64,000 nt of DNA from an uncultured Prevotellaceae bacterium (GCA_902790625.1 CADASP010000016.1:1-64000); one strand, 5' to 3'; shown: positions 53,163 to 62,115, counted from the first letter of the stretch. A program made the numbers and translations. Notes: generated from the sequence alone by a model not told the origin.

Positions 53163-54905
53163 TTAAAGCTTGGCTTCTACTATTTGGAGGATTTCTTTCT
53201 CTTGCTGATTGGCCTGGGCGATGAGGGCGTCGGCCTGGGCGATGAGGGCATCGGCTTGGGCGCGATCCTTCAAGCTGGCGGCATTGATCTTCACGTTCAG
53301 ACCGGCACCCAGCACGGCGGCGCGGGCCGCCAAAGCTCCCACACCGGCATCGCTGACGCTGGCGGGATTGCCTTGCTCGGCCATGGCACGACAGATGTCG
53401 AAGGCTTTGCTGGCGGCCTGCATGGTGTGCAGCGGCACCTGGGCAGCATAGAGCGTGGCCTGCTGGATGGCTTCGCTGCGGGCGGCGCGCTCCTCATCGG
53501 TCTTCTTCGGCATGCCAAAAGCAGTCATGATGCGATTGAAGGCCTGGGTGTCCTCGTCGACCAAGGCAAGCAACTCGCTCACCAGCTGCTGGCCACGGTC
53601 GGCCCAGTCGGAGAACTCCTTCCAGCGGTCGTCCCAGCCAGCCTTGTGCGAAGAGAGGTTGGCTACCATCGTGCCCAAGGCTGCTGCCAGCGCACCCATA
53701 TAGGCGCTGACGGTGCCACCGCCAGGGGCTGGACTCTCGCGGCTGGTCTCGTGGGCGAAGGCCTTGACGGTCATATCCACCAGTTTCAATGGGGTGGATG
53801 GGCTTGCGGCGCTACGGCCATCATCCTCCAGCAGATATTCTATCACCTTCTCACGGGGGTTGAAGGGGCGCAGGTCGTCGAGGCCCATCGACTTGATGGC
53901 AATCTTGATGATGTCCTCCTCGGGGATGCCCGTGGAGCGATGCTGTTTTTCCAAGAAATAGCGGCCAGCATCGATGAGTGCCCGCTTCGGCACCAGCCCC
54001 ACAATCTCGGTGCCAGTGACGCGAATGCCACGCAGCTGGGCACAGCGGCACACCTCGTCGAAAGCCACGTGCAGGGGGGTGACGCTGAGGTCGGTCATGT
54101 TCATCGACACCTGTGCGATGCCGTATTCATCGATATACCAGCCGATGGCCTTCGTGGCCTTCAGCGTGCCGGGAATCATCACGGGCTTGCCGTCGGTGTC
54201 GAGCACGGGCTTGCCCGTGATGGGGTTGCCCTCGCGCTTAGGACGCCCTTTCTCGCGCACGTCGAAGGCGATGGCGTTGGCCCGACGGGTGCTGGTGGTG
54301 TTGAGGTTGAAGTTGACGGCGATGAGGAAGTCGCGGGCACCCACGGCGGTGCAGCCGCAGCGCTGGATGCTCTCGGGGATAGTAGCGGCGAAACCGCTAC
54401 CTACGGGCAAGGGAGGCATGAAGTCGGGGCACTTGTCGGGGTTGGTGAGTTTCTCGTGCAGGGCCTCGTATTCGCCAGCGCGACACACGGCGAGGTTCTT
54501 GCGCTCGGGCTTAAAGGCCGAAGCCTCGTAGGCATAGCAGGGGATGCCAGCCTCGCAGGCCATGCGCTCGGCCAGCTGACGAGCCAGCAGGGCACACTCC
54601 TGCAGCGTGATGCCGCTCACGGGGATGAGGGGCAGCACGTCGGTGGCTCCCATTCGGGGATGGGCACCGTGGTGGCGGCGCATGTCGATGACCTCGGCGG
54701 CTTTCTTCGCTCCGCGGAAGGCGGCCTCGCATACGGCCTCGGGACTGCCAACGAAAGTGACGACGGTGCGGTTGGTGGCGTCGCCAGGGTCGACATTAAG
54801 CAGGCGCACGCCATCTACACTCTCGATGGAATCGGTGATTTGACGGATGATGGTCATGTCGCGCCCCTCGCTAAAATTAGGGACGCACTCGATGATTTGG
54901 TTCAT
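53163..54905 (-). CDS. ftcD: Bifunctional glutamate formimidoyltransferase / formimidoyl-THF cyclodeaminase
   Basis: 580 aa fusion. N-terminal domain (about residues 1-330): IIECVPNFSEGRDMTI, NRTVVTFVGSPEAVCEA, RRHHGAHPRMGATDVLP, transfers the formimidoyl group of formimidoyl-glutamate to tetrahydrofolate. C-terminal domain (about 370-575): ETSRESPAPGGGTVSAYMGALAAALGTMVANL, releases ammonia to give methenyl-THF. Same architecture as the vertebrate FTCD and many Bacteroidetes. The extreme C-terminus has a 21-bp tandem repeat coding ADALIAQ twice. Works with HutU downstream; hutH and hutI are not in the window. Confidence 0.95.
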   Translation of the reverse strand: MNQIIECVPNFSEGRDMTIIRQITDSIESVDGVRLLNVDPGDATNRTVVTFVGSPEAVCEAAFRGAKKAAEVIDMRRHHGAHPRMGATDVLPLIPVSGITLQECALLARQLAERMACEAGIPCYAYEASAFKPERKNLAVCRAGEYEALHEKLTNPDKCPDFMPPLPVGSGFAATIPESIQRCGCTAVGARDFLIAVNFNLNTTSTRRANAIAFDVREKGRPKREGNPITGKPVLDTDGKPVMIPGTLKATKAIGWYIDEYGIAQVSMNMTDLSVTPLHVAFDEVCRCAQLRGIRVTGTEIVGLVPKRALIDAGRYFLEKQHRSTGIPEEDIIKIAIKSMGLDDLRPFNPREKVIEYLLEDDGRSAASPSTPLKLVDMTVKAFAHETSRESPAPGGGTVSAYMGALAAALGTMVANLSSHKAGWDDRWKEFSDWADRGQQLVSELLALVDEDTQAFNRIMTAFGMPKKTDEERAARSEAIQQATLYAAQVPLHTMQAASKAFDICRAMAEQGNPASVSDAGVGALAARAAVLGAGLNVKINAASLKDRAQADALIAQADALIAQANQQEKEILQIVEAKL

Positions 54906-54907
54906 AG

Positions 54908-54955
54908 TATTGGTGAGATGGGGTTAATGGGGTTAGTGGGGATGATGGGGAAGGA
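54908..54955. repeat. CCCCATT/CCCCACT leader repeat before FTCD gene
   Basis: Minus strand: CCCCATCATCCCCACTAACC then CCCATTAACCCCATC, a different short unit from that before hutU; occupies the gap to the SGNH hydrolase gene. Confidence 0.8.
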
Positions 54956-54961
54956 TGAGAG

Positions 54962-55702
54962 CTACAGCTTGTCGACGTATTTCTTCAGTTCGAAGGCCCA
55001 CACGCGGTAGCCTTGCTCGGTGAGGTGGAGGCCGTCGCCGCTGAGTTCCCTTCGCAGCTGGTTGCTTCGGCCTCGCGTCATGCGGTGGAAGATGTCGACG
55101 AAGACGAGGTCGTGGGTTTCGCAATAGGCCTTGAGGAGCATGTTGGCAAATGGGATGTCGTCGGTACGCCCGGCGAGAGTCTTCCAGCGGCCATCAGTCT
55201 CGTCGATGGGCAGGATGCTCTGCACGAAGAGCTGCGTCTGCGGGGCCTGTGTGCGGATGGTCTCGATGAGCTTGATGACCCTCTGCGCCACCTGCTCGGC
55301 GGTGGTGTTGCCCACCATGTCGTTGATGCCCGCCATGAGGAAGATGGCGCGCGGGTTGTAAGGCGTAATCTGATAAAGGCGCTCGGTCATGCCCACGGTG
55401 TTGTCGCCGATGATGCCCCGGTTCACGATGCGCTGTGTGGTTCCTATGCGCTGTGCCCAGTCCTTGCCATTCTCGGTGAGGCTGTTGCCCAGCATCACGA
55501 TGGTGGTGCTGTCGATGGCGCCCTCGCGGTCGAAGAGCGCCATGCGCTGGGCATGGTGGTTGCCGCCGGTGCGGTGCACGGTGGCACGTCGCGGCGTAGC
55601 CCGCTTGCGCTTGCGCCGTTGGGCATCGGCAGAGCCGATGCTTACGGAGAAAGCGAGCAGAAGGACAAAAAGCCGAAAGAAGCTACTCTTTATTCTTATC
55701 AC
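54962..55702 (-). CDS. Secreted SGNH/GDSL hydrolase
   Basis: 246 aa with GTG start; signal peptide MIRIKSSFFRLFVLLLAFSVSIGSADA, then a Lys/Arg-rich patch (RRKRKRATPRR). SGNH blocks: MLGNSLTEN (block I, GNSL in place of GDSL, with the nucleophile Ser), GIIGDN (block II Gly), GINDM (block III Asn) and DGLHLTEQGY (block V Asp/His). Probably an esterase acting on an acetylated polysaccharide or peptidoglycan in the periplasm; substrate not known. 15 nt after the M48 gene stop and same strand. Confidence 0.85.
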   Translation of the reverse strand: MIRIKSSFFRLFVLLLAFSVSIGSADAQRRKRKRATPRRATVHRTGGNHHAQRMALFDREGAIDSTTIVMLGNSLTENGKDWAQRIGTTQRIVNRGIIGDNTVGMTERLYQITPYNPRAIFLMAGINDMVGNTTAEQVAQRVIKLIETIRTQAPQTQLFVQSILPIDETDGRWKTLAGRTDDIPFANMLLKAYCETHDLVFVDIFHRMTRGRSNQLRRELSGDGLHLTEQGYRVWAFELKKYVDKL

Positions 55703-55717
55703 TTATTTCTTTTATAC

Positions 55718-56725
55718 TTAGTATTGCTCCAGCAGTCGGATGCGCTCCTCGGTGCTGGGGTGTGTGCTGAACATACGGCTGAAGAAGCCGGAGATGCTGT
55801 CGCCGCTGAGTGCCTGAGGATGCACGATGTACATCTGTGCGATGTCGTCGCGCCCCACGCCCTGCAGTCCCGGGTCGCCCGAAATCTTGCGCAGTGCCGA
55901 GGCCAGTGCCAGGGGATTGCCACACAGCTCAGCGCCACCGGCATCGGCCATGAACTCACGCTTGCGCGAGATGGCGAAGCGGGTGAGCAACGTGAAGAAA
56001 TAGGCGATGGCCGCACACACCACACCTATCAGCATCACCGCAGCCACGCTCAGGCCGTTGCCCTTCTCGTTGCTGCTGCGCCGGCTGCCGCCCCAGATGA
56101 AGTTGTTCCAAAGCATGCGCACTACAACGGTCATGATGGTCGAGATGATGCCCACGAAGATGATGCTGGTGATGAGCAGCCGCGTGTCGCGGTTGCGTAT
56201 GTGCGTCAGCTCGTGGCCGATGACCCCCGCCAGCTCGTCGTCGTTCAGACGGTCGAGCAGACCGGTGGTGACGGTCACCGTGTAGGTCTTCTCGTCGATG
56301 CCGCTGGCAAAGGCGTTCAACTGCGGGTCATCGACGATGTTCACCTGCGGCATGGGCATGCCACAGGCCATGGTGAGGTTCTCCACTATATTATACACGC
56401 GCGGGTTGTCGCGGCGCATCAGCGGCTGTGCCTTCACGGCATGGCGTATCATCGACGTGTTGCTGAAGTAGGCGATGGCAAACCAGATGGCCACGGCTCC
56501 CACCACCCACGGCAGCACCTTCATGAACGAATAGTTCACCGCATCGGCATCGAGGAAGTTCTGCGAATAGCCATACTCGTCGTAGCCGCTGCTGTTGCCG
56601 AAATAGTTGATGGCGGCCATGAAAAGCCACACCGCGCCCAGCAGGATGGCAGGGAAACCCAGCAGCAACAACACGCTGAGGCGGTTGTTGCGCTGGATGA
56701 GGGAGTGCATTCCTACATACTTCAT
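55718..56725 (-). CDS. M48-family membrane metallopeptidase (HtpX-like)
   Basis: 335 aa. Four membrane segments (about residues 15-38, 70-90, 185-210, 235-258) and the zinc motif HELTHIRN (HExxH, about 171-178), with the third ligand Glu in KREFMADAGGAEL (about 268-280). Resembles HtpX, a cytoplasmic-facing protease of membrane-protein quality control. Downstream of a LemA gene, a common pairing in bacteria. Transcript runs through a 241-bp gap of TAGACTA-type repeats. Confidence 0.88.
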   Translation of the reverse strand: MKYVGMHSLIQRNNRLSVLLLLGFPAILLGAVWLFMAAINYFGNSSGYDEYGYSQNFLDADAVNYSFMKVLPWVVGAVAIWFAIAYFSNTSMIRHAVKAQPLMRRDNPRVYNIVENLTMACGMPMPQVNIVDDPQLNAFASGIDEKTYTVTVTTGLLDRLNDDELAGVIGHELTHIRNRDTRLLITSIIFVGIISTIMTVVVRMLWNNFIWGGSRRSSNEKGNGLSVAAVMLIGVVCAAIAYFFTLLTRFAISRKREFMADAGGAELCGNPLALASALRKISGDPGLQGVGRDDIAQMYIVHPQALSGDSISGFFSRMFSTHPSTEERIRLLEQY

Positions 56726-56966
56726 TTTCGACTATAGATACTGACTGAAGATTATTGACTGTAGAGATTCCTAAAACCATAGACTATAGATTGGAAACTA
56801 TAGACTATAGACTGCAGACTCATAGACTGTAGACTATAGACTGTAGACCGTAGACCATACACTTTTGCTATTGACTGTAGACTGTCGAAACTAAAGACCA
56901 TCGTCTAAAGTCTATAGTCTAAAGTCTAAATCCATAGTCTAAAGTCTATAGTCTCCCATGCTATAG
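56726..56966. repeat. TAGACTATAGAC-type low-complexity array
   Basis: About twenty imperfect copies of GACTATA/GACTGTA-like 7-10 bp units; the left two thirds read TAGACTATAGAC, the right third mostly the inverted AGTCTATAGTC, so the RNA between LemA and the M48 gene could form a long imperfect hairpin. No ORF or promoter recognised in it. Confidence 0.85.
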
Positions 56967-57530
56967 TCAGAACGAGATTTCGGGGGCCTTATCCATGCTG
57001 GCGCGCTCCTCCTTAGGCACCTCGAACATGGGCTCCTTCTGGAATCCGAACATGCCGGCGAGGATGTTGGCAGGGAAGGTCTGCACCTGGTTGTTCAGCT
57101 CGCGGGTGGCGGTGTTGAAGTAGCGGCGGGTGGCGGCCAGCTTGTTCTCGATGTCGCTGATCTCGCCCTGCAGCTGCAGGAAGTTCTGGTTGGCCTTCAG
57201 GTCGGGATAAGCCTCGAGGCTCACCTTCAGTCCGGCCAGTGCGCTCGTGAGCTGGTTCTCGGCCTGGATCTTGTCGTTGATGCCTGTGGCCTGCATGGCT
57301 GCTGCGCGGGCCTCGGTCACTTTCAGCAGCAGCTCCTTCTCGTGCTGGGCATAGCCCTTCACGGTGGCCACGAGCTGGGGGATGAGGTCGTGACGCTGCT
57401 TCAGCTGCACGTCGATGTTGGCAAAGGCATTCTCGCGGTTGTTGCGCAGCTTCACCAGACTGTTGTAGATACTGATGCACATGAGCGCGAGCAGCACGAC
57501 GACTGCCACAATAATGATAATTGCTGTCAT
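56967..57530 (-). CDS. lemA: LemA family protein
   Basis: 187 aa. One N-terminal membrane helix (about 3-22, IIIIVAVVVLLALMCISIYN), then the LemA helical bundle: NSLVKLRNNRENAFANIDVQLKQRHDLIPQLV, and a C-terminal NTATRELNNQVQTFPANILAGMFGF. Function is not well established; LemA is often beside an M48 peptidase, as here, and may present to it. Confidence 0.93.
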   Translation of the reverse strand: MTAIIIIVAVVVLLALMCISIYNSLVKLRNNRENAFANIDVQLKQRHDLIPQLVATVKGYAQHEKELLLKVTEARAAAMQATGINDKIQAENQLTSALAGLKVSLEAYPDLKANQNFLQLQGEISDIENKLAATRRYFNTATRELNNQVQTFPANILAGMFGFQKEPMFEVPKEERASMDKAPEISF

Positions 57531-57572
57531 AAGTTCAAACGTTTTTTAATTGGTTATACACATTATAGACTG

Positions 57573-57580
57573 CAAATATA
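57573..57580 (-). promoter_or_regulatory. Promoter -7 element of lemA
   Basis: TATATTTG on the minus strand, 43 nt before the ATG of lemA; the -33 region (GGCCAAACC) is only approximate. Confidence 0.5.
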
Positions 57581-57711
57581 ATGCTAAAGATTGGTTTGGC
57601 CAAGCTTTTTAAGTTTTTTTCAAAATAAAATCCGGTCGCACAGCCATCTTGCGGCTAATGCAACCAGATTTGTATGGATTCATCCAGTAATCGTCGTTAA
57701 TAAAAACTGAC

Positions 57712-58149
57712 TTACTTCATGCGGCGCAGCACTTTCTGATAGTAACGCTCGGTGCCCCTGTTACTGTAGTTGGGACCGCCGTTCCACGAACGAATGGCTT
57801 TCTCTACATTGTTCGATTTGTTGTACTGCGACTGAATCAGAAGGAACATCTCTTTCGACTTCTCAACATCGTAGCGGTCGGACATCTTGTACTGCAAGTC
57901 ACTGCCACGAGCCTTCAGGATGTTGTTGCACTCGCGCACCATAATCGGGGTGATTTGCATGGCACCTACCTGGTTGCCATTCACTACGCGGGGATTTCCT
58001 TCGCTCTCTACCAGAATGATGGCCTCCATCACGGGGTTCCAGTCAAACTGTTCTGCATTCTTGTTCTCGTCTTCATTTTCGGCCCCGGCATATAAGGGCA
58101 CCATAGCGAGAATCAACATGCTCAGACAAATTTTCTTCATTATTTCCAT
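57712..58149 (-). CDS. Small secreted lytic transglycosylase (SLT/GEWL type)
   Basis: 145 aa from the ATG at 58149 (MEIMKKICLSML; the ATG at 58140 is equally likely). Signal peptide to about residue 24. Lysozyme-like core: AIILVESEGNPRVVNG with the catalytic Glu, GAMQITP (GxMQ motif), and AIRSWNGGPNYS near the end. Cuts peptidoglycan in the periplasm. Very short for the family and without any peptidoglycan-binding domain. Promoter -7 CAAAGTTA complement at 58250-58257. Confidence 0.8.
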   Translation of the reverse strand: MEIMKKICLSMLILAMVPLYAGAENEDENKNAEQFDWNPVMEAIILVESEGNPRVVNGNQVGAMQITPIMVRECNNILKARGSDLQYKMSDRYDVEKSKEMFLLIQSQYNKSNNVEKAIRSWNGGPNYSNRGTERYYQKVLRRMK

Positions 58150-58249
58150 GCTATTATCATTTTTGGGGGCTTTGCCAGGGCCCTCGGTTCTATGCTTGAT
58201 GTCTGTCTTTCTCATCGCGAGAAACGACATTATCCCTTGAAAACGGGTG

Positions 58250-58257
58250 CAAAGTTA
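58250..58257 (-). promoter_or_regulatory. Promoter -7 element of transglycosylase gene
   Basis: TAACTTTG on the minus strand, about 100 nt upstream of the chosen start codon, leaving a leader with a possible extra N-terminal extension from the ATG at 58230. Confidence 0.6.
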
Positions 58258-58814
58258 CAAAACACTTCGCACTCCGCAGTTATCAGTACGGAGATTTGTG
58301 CGCACACAACGGCAATTCTTTGACATATATCAAGAAAAGGCTTCGGCGCATGGGGGCACATGCACAGCCTTTTTCCACCGTATAATGGAAGGGCTGGGGG
58401 ATGGTTTTCGAGCGTATTTGTAGAGACTGAACTTGTGTCTGTCAGCATCAGTAAAAGATACTTTTTCCATTTGCGAACAGACACAAGACAATAAAAAAGG
58501 GCAATGATATCTTCATCATCACTTATAAATTTCGGTTGGCAGCGGCCGCTGCCATCATTGGCGGCGTTCGCTGCCATCATTGGCAGCGGCCGCTGCCAAT
58601 CATGTCCCCGCTAAAAAGCATGCCCTTTTTCCCTCTGCGGTGCCTCCCGCTCCCTGTTTGTCATGCGCCGACTCTCCGGAATCGACCCCATTTCGCTCGC
58701 CATCAACAATGCTCAACGGCATGTCATCACTTTTTTAGCGAATTGCTTGATGATTCCCTATATGATTATCCGCCTACTGCTGTATGTGACCCTGAAGGGG
58801 GCATCGCTCAATAG

Positions 58815-58876
58815 AGGTGCATCGACCCTGAAAGGCTACGGTTAGGCGAGCGTAGCCTTTCAGGGTCGATGCACCT
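58815..58876. repeat. 26-bp perfect inverted repeat
   Basis: Arms 58815-58840 (AGGTGCATCGACCCTGAAAG + GCTACG) and 58851-58876, 10-nt loop GTTAGGCGAG. Two shorter hairpins follow directly. Confidence 0.9.
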
Positions 58877-58923
58877 CCTGTCGTTCTATCCGCAGGTCGT
58901 TCCGACCTGCGGCTATTGAGAGG

Positions 58924-58982
58924 AGACGCTTTCAGCGTCTGGAATCTTCAAAAAACGCTACCGTCTTTTCAACCGTACGAAA
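58924..58982 (-). repeat. Dispersed hairpin element, copy 2
   Basis: Reverse complement matches 12786-12838: TTTCGTACGGTTGAAAAGAC, GGTAGCG, TTCCAGACGCTGAAAGCGTC. It lacks the second outer arm present in copy 1. Confidence 0.8.
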
Positions 58983-59020
58983 AAAAATAGTCCGTGAAAA
59001 TCGATTCTCACGGACTATTG
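58979..59020 (-). terminator. Terminator of M16 peptidase gene
   Basis: 12-bp arms AATAGTCCGTGA / TCACGGACTATT with an A-run at 58979-58986 that is a T-run on the transcribed minus strand; 21 nt beyond the stop codon. Confidence 0.85.
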
Positions 59021-59040
59021 GCTCGAGGTACGGTCGATGC

Positions 59041-61863
59041 TTACTTCTCGGGCAGCATCACCACCTCCACCCAGTTGCCACTGCTGAGCAGCTTCTCGCG
59101 GATGAAGCGGCTGAGCGACTCAGGGGTAAGGGCTTCGACGGTCTTCTTGTAATCGTGATGGATGTCGATGCCGAAGGTGCGCATCTTGTCGATGACGCCC
59201 ACCCAGTAGCTGTTGGTCTTGGCGTCGATGTCAATCTGCTTCAGCATGTAGTCCTTCACCTTCTGCACCTGGTCGGGGTCAATCTGCTTGGCGGCATTTT
59301 CCATACCCTCATGGAGCAGGCGCAAGGCAATCTCGCTCTTGTCGGGGTTCATTGGGCAGTAGGCCTGCATCATCAGCTTCGGCGTGCCACCACGCAGGTT
59401 TATTCCGCCGGATGCTCCACAGCTGTAGGCGGCGCTCTCATCCTCGCGGATGGTCTTCAGGTAGACCATGGAGAGTATCTGTCCCACGGCATCAATCTTC
59501 ACGGCGTTCTCCAACGTGTACTTCGCGTCGGCCGACCATATCTCTATGGCAGTGGCCTTGGGGCTCTCGCTCTTCATGGTAAAGTGGTTCTTCACCTTGC
59601 CCTTTGCCAGCGTCTGCACGTCGCGGCCCTTCTCGGCAGGTTCGCCCGTGGAGGGCAACGCGGCGATGTACTGCTCGATGAAGGGACGAATCTCCTTCTC
59701 GTCGAACTTACCTACGATGGTGAAGGTGAAGGCCGAGGCGTTGCGATAGCGCTCCTTGGCAATCTGCAGGATGCGGTCGTAGTTCATCGAGGGCAGGTCT
59801 TCCACATGGGGCGTGGTGAAACGCGGGTTGTGGCAATAGAGCGTCTGGCTGAGCGAGTCGCTGTAGACGGCGTCGGGCGAGAGCGAAACGTTCTTCAGCG
59901 CCATGTCGAGCGTGTTGATGAGGTTCTGGAACTGCTTCTCATCCTTGTTGATGTTGGTGAAGTAGAGGTACACCAGCTGGAACATCGTCTCCAAGTCCTT
60001 CGGCGTGGAGTGTGCGTTGATATACTGGCGCAACTCGGTCATCGACAGGTCGGCATTGGCGTTCTTGCCCGCCATGGCCTTCTGCAGCTCGGTGCTGGAG
60101 AAGTTGCCCAGTCCGCTCATGCCGATGGCTTCGTCGAAAATCTTCAGGCTATTGAAGTCCTTCTCGCCATAGAGGCTCTTGCCGCCATCGGCCCAGCCCT
60201 GCAGCACCACCTCGTCGTCCTTGTAGTCGGTGGGCATCAGCAGCACGGTGGCACCGTTGGAGAGCTTCAGCTCCTTGTAGCCGAAGGTCTTGTCGGTGGT
60301 CTCGCTCACGATGGTTCCCTTGGCGGGCATCTCGGCGATGAGGGGTTCGTCTTTCACGTTGTCCACATAGGCCTCAATCTGCTCGTTGCGAGCCTTCTGC
60401 ACGGCGGCCTTCATGTCGGCCTCGGTGGGATAGCTCAGGCCATCGGCCTCGCGTGCCCACTCCATCACCACCAGGTTCTTGTCGCTGTCGGTGATGAGCT
60501 CGGGCAGCACCTGGTTCACCACGTCCACGGGGATGTTCGGGGCGAGCATCTGCATGGTCTGGTAGAGCGTCTCGACAGAGGGGATAGGCTCGCCGTTGAG
60601 GAAGTGGTCGCGGTAATCGTTGCCATAGGCGTCGTTGGTGATTTTGGCGCGGTTGGTATAGGTCTTCTCCAGGGCGCTCAGGTAGTCGGCCTTGGCACGC
60701 TCATACTCCGTAGCGGTGAATCCGAACTTGGCCACGCGACGAGCCTCGCGGATGAGGGTGCTGAGGGTCTCCATGTCGCGGCCTTCCTTGGGCACGCCCA
60801 CCAGCTGGAAAGCGTCCTTGGTGCGGGCCAGCAGATAGTTGCTGTCATCGCCCTGGGCCTGCAGGAAGGGGCAGTCGGGATCGTTGGTCATCTCCTGCAT
60901 ACGGGCGTTGAACATGTTGGAGATGACACCCTTCACGTAGACCTCGATGAGGTAGTCCATATTCTTCTTCTCCTCGGGCTTCGTGGCATCGTGCTTCATG
61001 AACACCATGATCTGGTTCACCTGCATCTCCTTGTCCTTCTCGAAGACGTAAATGGCCTCGTCGTTGTCGGGCACCTCCTCGGGCACCACCTTCGGGGCCT
61101 TGGGGCTGACCTTGATGCCGCCGAAGAGTCCTTTCACCTTCTGCTCAAAGTGGTCTACGTCGATGTCGCCCACCACGATGATGGCTTGGTTGTCGGGGCG
61201 GTACCACTTCTGGTAATATTTCTTCAGTGTCTTGGGCTTGAAATTGTCGATGACGCTCATCAGACCGATGGGCATGCGCACGCCATACTTGGAGCCTGGA
61301 TAAATCTTGGGCAGGGCCTTGGTGATGAGGCGCTGCGAGGGTCCCTCGCCCAGTCGCCACTCGTTGTGCACCACGTCGCGCTCTTTCACAATCTCGTCTT
61401 TCTGCAGCAGCAGGCCGTTGCTCCAGTCCTTCAGGATGAGCATGCACGAGTCGAGGGCACTGATGCGGGCGGTGGGCACGTTGCACACGCGATAGACGGT
61501 CTGGTCGATGCTGGTGTAGGCGTTGAGGTCGCTGCCGAACTCCACGCCAAGCGAGCGGGTGAACTCGATGAGGTCGTTGCCCTTGAAATGCTCGCTGCCG
61601 TTGAAGGCCATGTGCTCCAGGAAGTGGGCCAAGCCGCGCTGGCTCTCCTCCTCCTGGATGGAACCCACGCGCTGGGCGATGTAGAAGTTGGCCACGTGCT
61701 CGGGCCACTCGTTGTGGCGGATGTAGTAGGTCAAACCATTGTCAAGCTTGCCGATGCGCACAGCCTCGTCAATGGGGATGGGCGGCAACTGCGTCTGTGC
61801 CGTCATGGAGATGGCTCCCGAAAGCAGGAGCAAGGCGGCTACAAAAAACTTTTTCATTTTCAT
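59041..61863 (-). CDS. M16 (insulinase-like) zinc metallopeptidase
   Basis: 940 aa from the ATG at 61863 (61857 also possible); signal peptide MKMKKFFVAALLLLSGAISMTAQ. N-terminal M16 domain with the inverted zinc motif HFLEH (RGLAHFLEHMAFNGSEHF, about residues 70-87) and the downstream Glu; three more M16-like lobes, the last ending about residue 935. Likely periplasmic, degrading peptides. The open frame continues upstream to 62016, but that part translates promoter and repeat DNA. Promoter at 61902. Confidence 0.93.
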   Translation of the reverse strand: MKMKKFFVAALLLLSGAISMTAQTQLPPIPIDEAVRIGKLDNGLTYYIRHNEWPEHVANFYIAQRVGSIQEEESQRGLAHFLEHMAFNGSEHFKGNDLIEFTRSLGVEFGSDLNAYTSIDQTVYRVCNVPTARISALDSCMLILKDWSNGLLLQKDEIVKERDVVHNEWRLGEGPSQRLITKALPKIYPGSKYGVRMPIGLMSVIDNFKPKTLKKYYQKWYRPDNQAIIVVGDIDVDHFEQKVKGLFGGIKVSPKAPKVVPEEVPDNDEAIYVFEKDKEMQVNQIMVFMKHDATKPEEKKNMDYLIEVYVKGVISNMFNARMQEMTNDPDCPFLQAQGDDSNYLLARTKDAFQLVGVPKEGRDMETLSTLIREARRVAKFGFTATEYERAKADYLSALEKTYTNRAKITNDAYGNDYRDHFLNGEPIPSVETLYQTMQMLAPNIPVDVVNQVLPELITDSDKNLVVMEWAREADGLSYPTEADMKAAVQKARNEQIEAYVDNVKDEPLIAEMPAKGTIVSETTDKTFGYKELKLSNGATVLLMPTDYKDDEVVLQGWADGGKSLYGEKDFNSLKIFDEAIGMSGLGNFSSTELQKAMAGKNANADLSMTELRQYINAHSTPKDLETMFQLVYLYFTNINKDEKQFQNLINTLDMALKNVSLSPDAVYSDSLSQTLYCHNPRFTTPHVEDLPSMNYDRILQIAKERYRNASAFTFTIVGKFDEKEIRPFIEQYIAALPSTGEPAEKGRDVQTLAKGKVKNHFTMKSESPKATAIEIWSADAKYTLENAVKIDAVGQILSMVYLKTIREDESAAYSCGASGGINLRGGTPKLMMQAYCPMNPDKSEIALRLLHEGMENAAKQIDPDQVQKVKDYMLKQIDIDAKTNSYWVGVIDKMRTFGIDIHHDYKKTVEALTPESLSRFIREKLLSSGNWVEVVMLPEK

Positions 61864-61901
61864 TTTAATAATAATAAATAATGTGGTCGTAAAATCGGGT
61901 G

Positions 61902-61963
61902 CAAAGTTACACAAAAACGAGGGAAATGCAAAAGGAAAGCGAGCTTTTCTTTTCATTTCCGAG
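61902..61963 (-). promoter_or_regulatory. Promoter of M16 gene in a repeated hairpin unit, copy 1
   Basis: Minus strand TTTG (61932-61929), 19 nt, TAACTTTG (61909-61902), 39 nt before the start. The same 62-bp unit, including GGAAATGCAAAAGGAAAGC / GCTTTTCTTTTCATTTCC arms, is repeated at 62054-62115. Confidence 0.75.
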
Positions 61964-62053
61964 TAACGAATTTTGCAGGGTCCAAAATGAAGTCCCGAAT
62001 AACACCTCCTAAACAAATTTGTTATATGGAAGTGACAGGAACTTCGGCGAAGC

Positions 62054-62115
62054 CAAAGTTACACAAAAACGAGGGAAATGCAAAAGGAAAGCTTGCTTTT
62101 CTTTTCATTTCCGAG
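62054..62115 (-). repeat. Promoter/hairpin unit, copy 2
   Basis: Differs from copy 1 at two positions. Its hairpin spans the stop codon of the laccase-domain gene (62105), so it may end that gene while its -7 box gives a second start for the M16 gene. Confidence 0.75.

Larger units (their letters stand above)
58258..59040. other. Noncoding region rich in palindromes
   Basis: No supported gene. Contains two 16-bp palindromes GGCAGCGGCCGCTGCC (58538-58553 and 58582-58597) separated by a related CCATCATTGGC unit; a 26-bp perfect hairpin (58815-58876); CCGCAGGTCG/CGACCTGCGG (58890-58912); the dispersed hairpin element copy 2 (58924-58982); and a terminator (58979-59020). Short frames at 58536-58845 are not credible. 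Confidence 0.75.

Noticed and set aside
58536..58845. Small frames in the palindrome-rich gap
   Set aside because: They translate palindromes and hairpin arms and resemble no protein family I know.
59155..61881. 908-aa open frame antisense to the M16 peptidase
   Set aside because: Shadow of a long GC-rich gene, no start signal or domain.
61864..62016. Longer N-terminus for the M16 peptidase
   Set aside because: It covers the promoter at 61902 and the repeated unit; the signal peptide starts at 61863.
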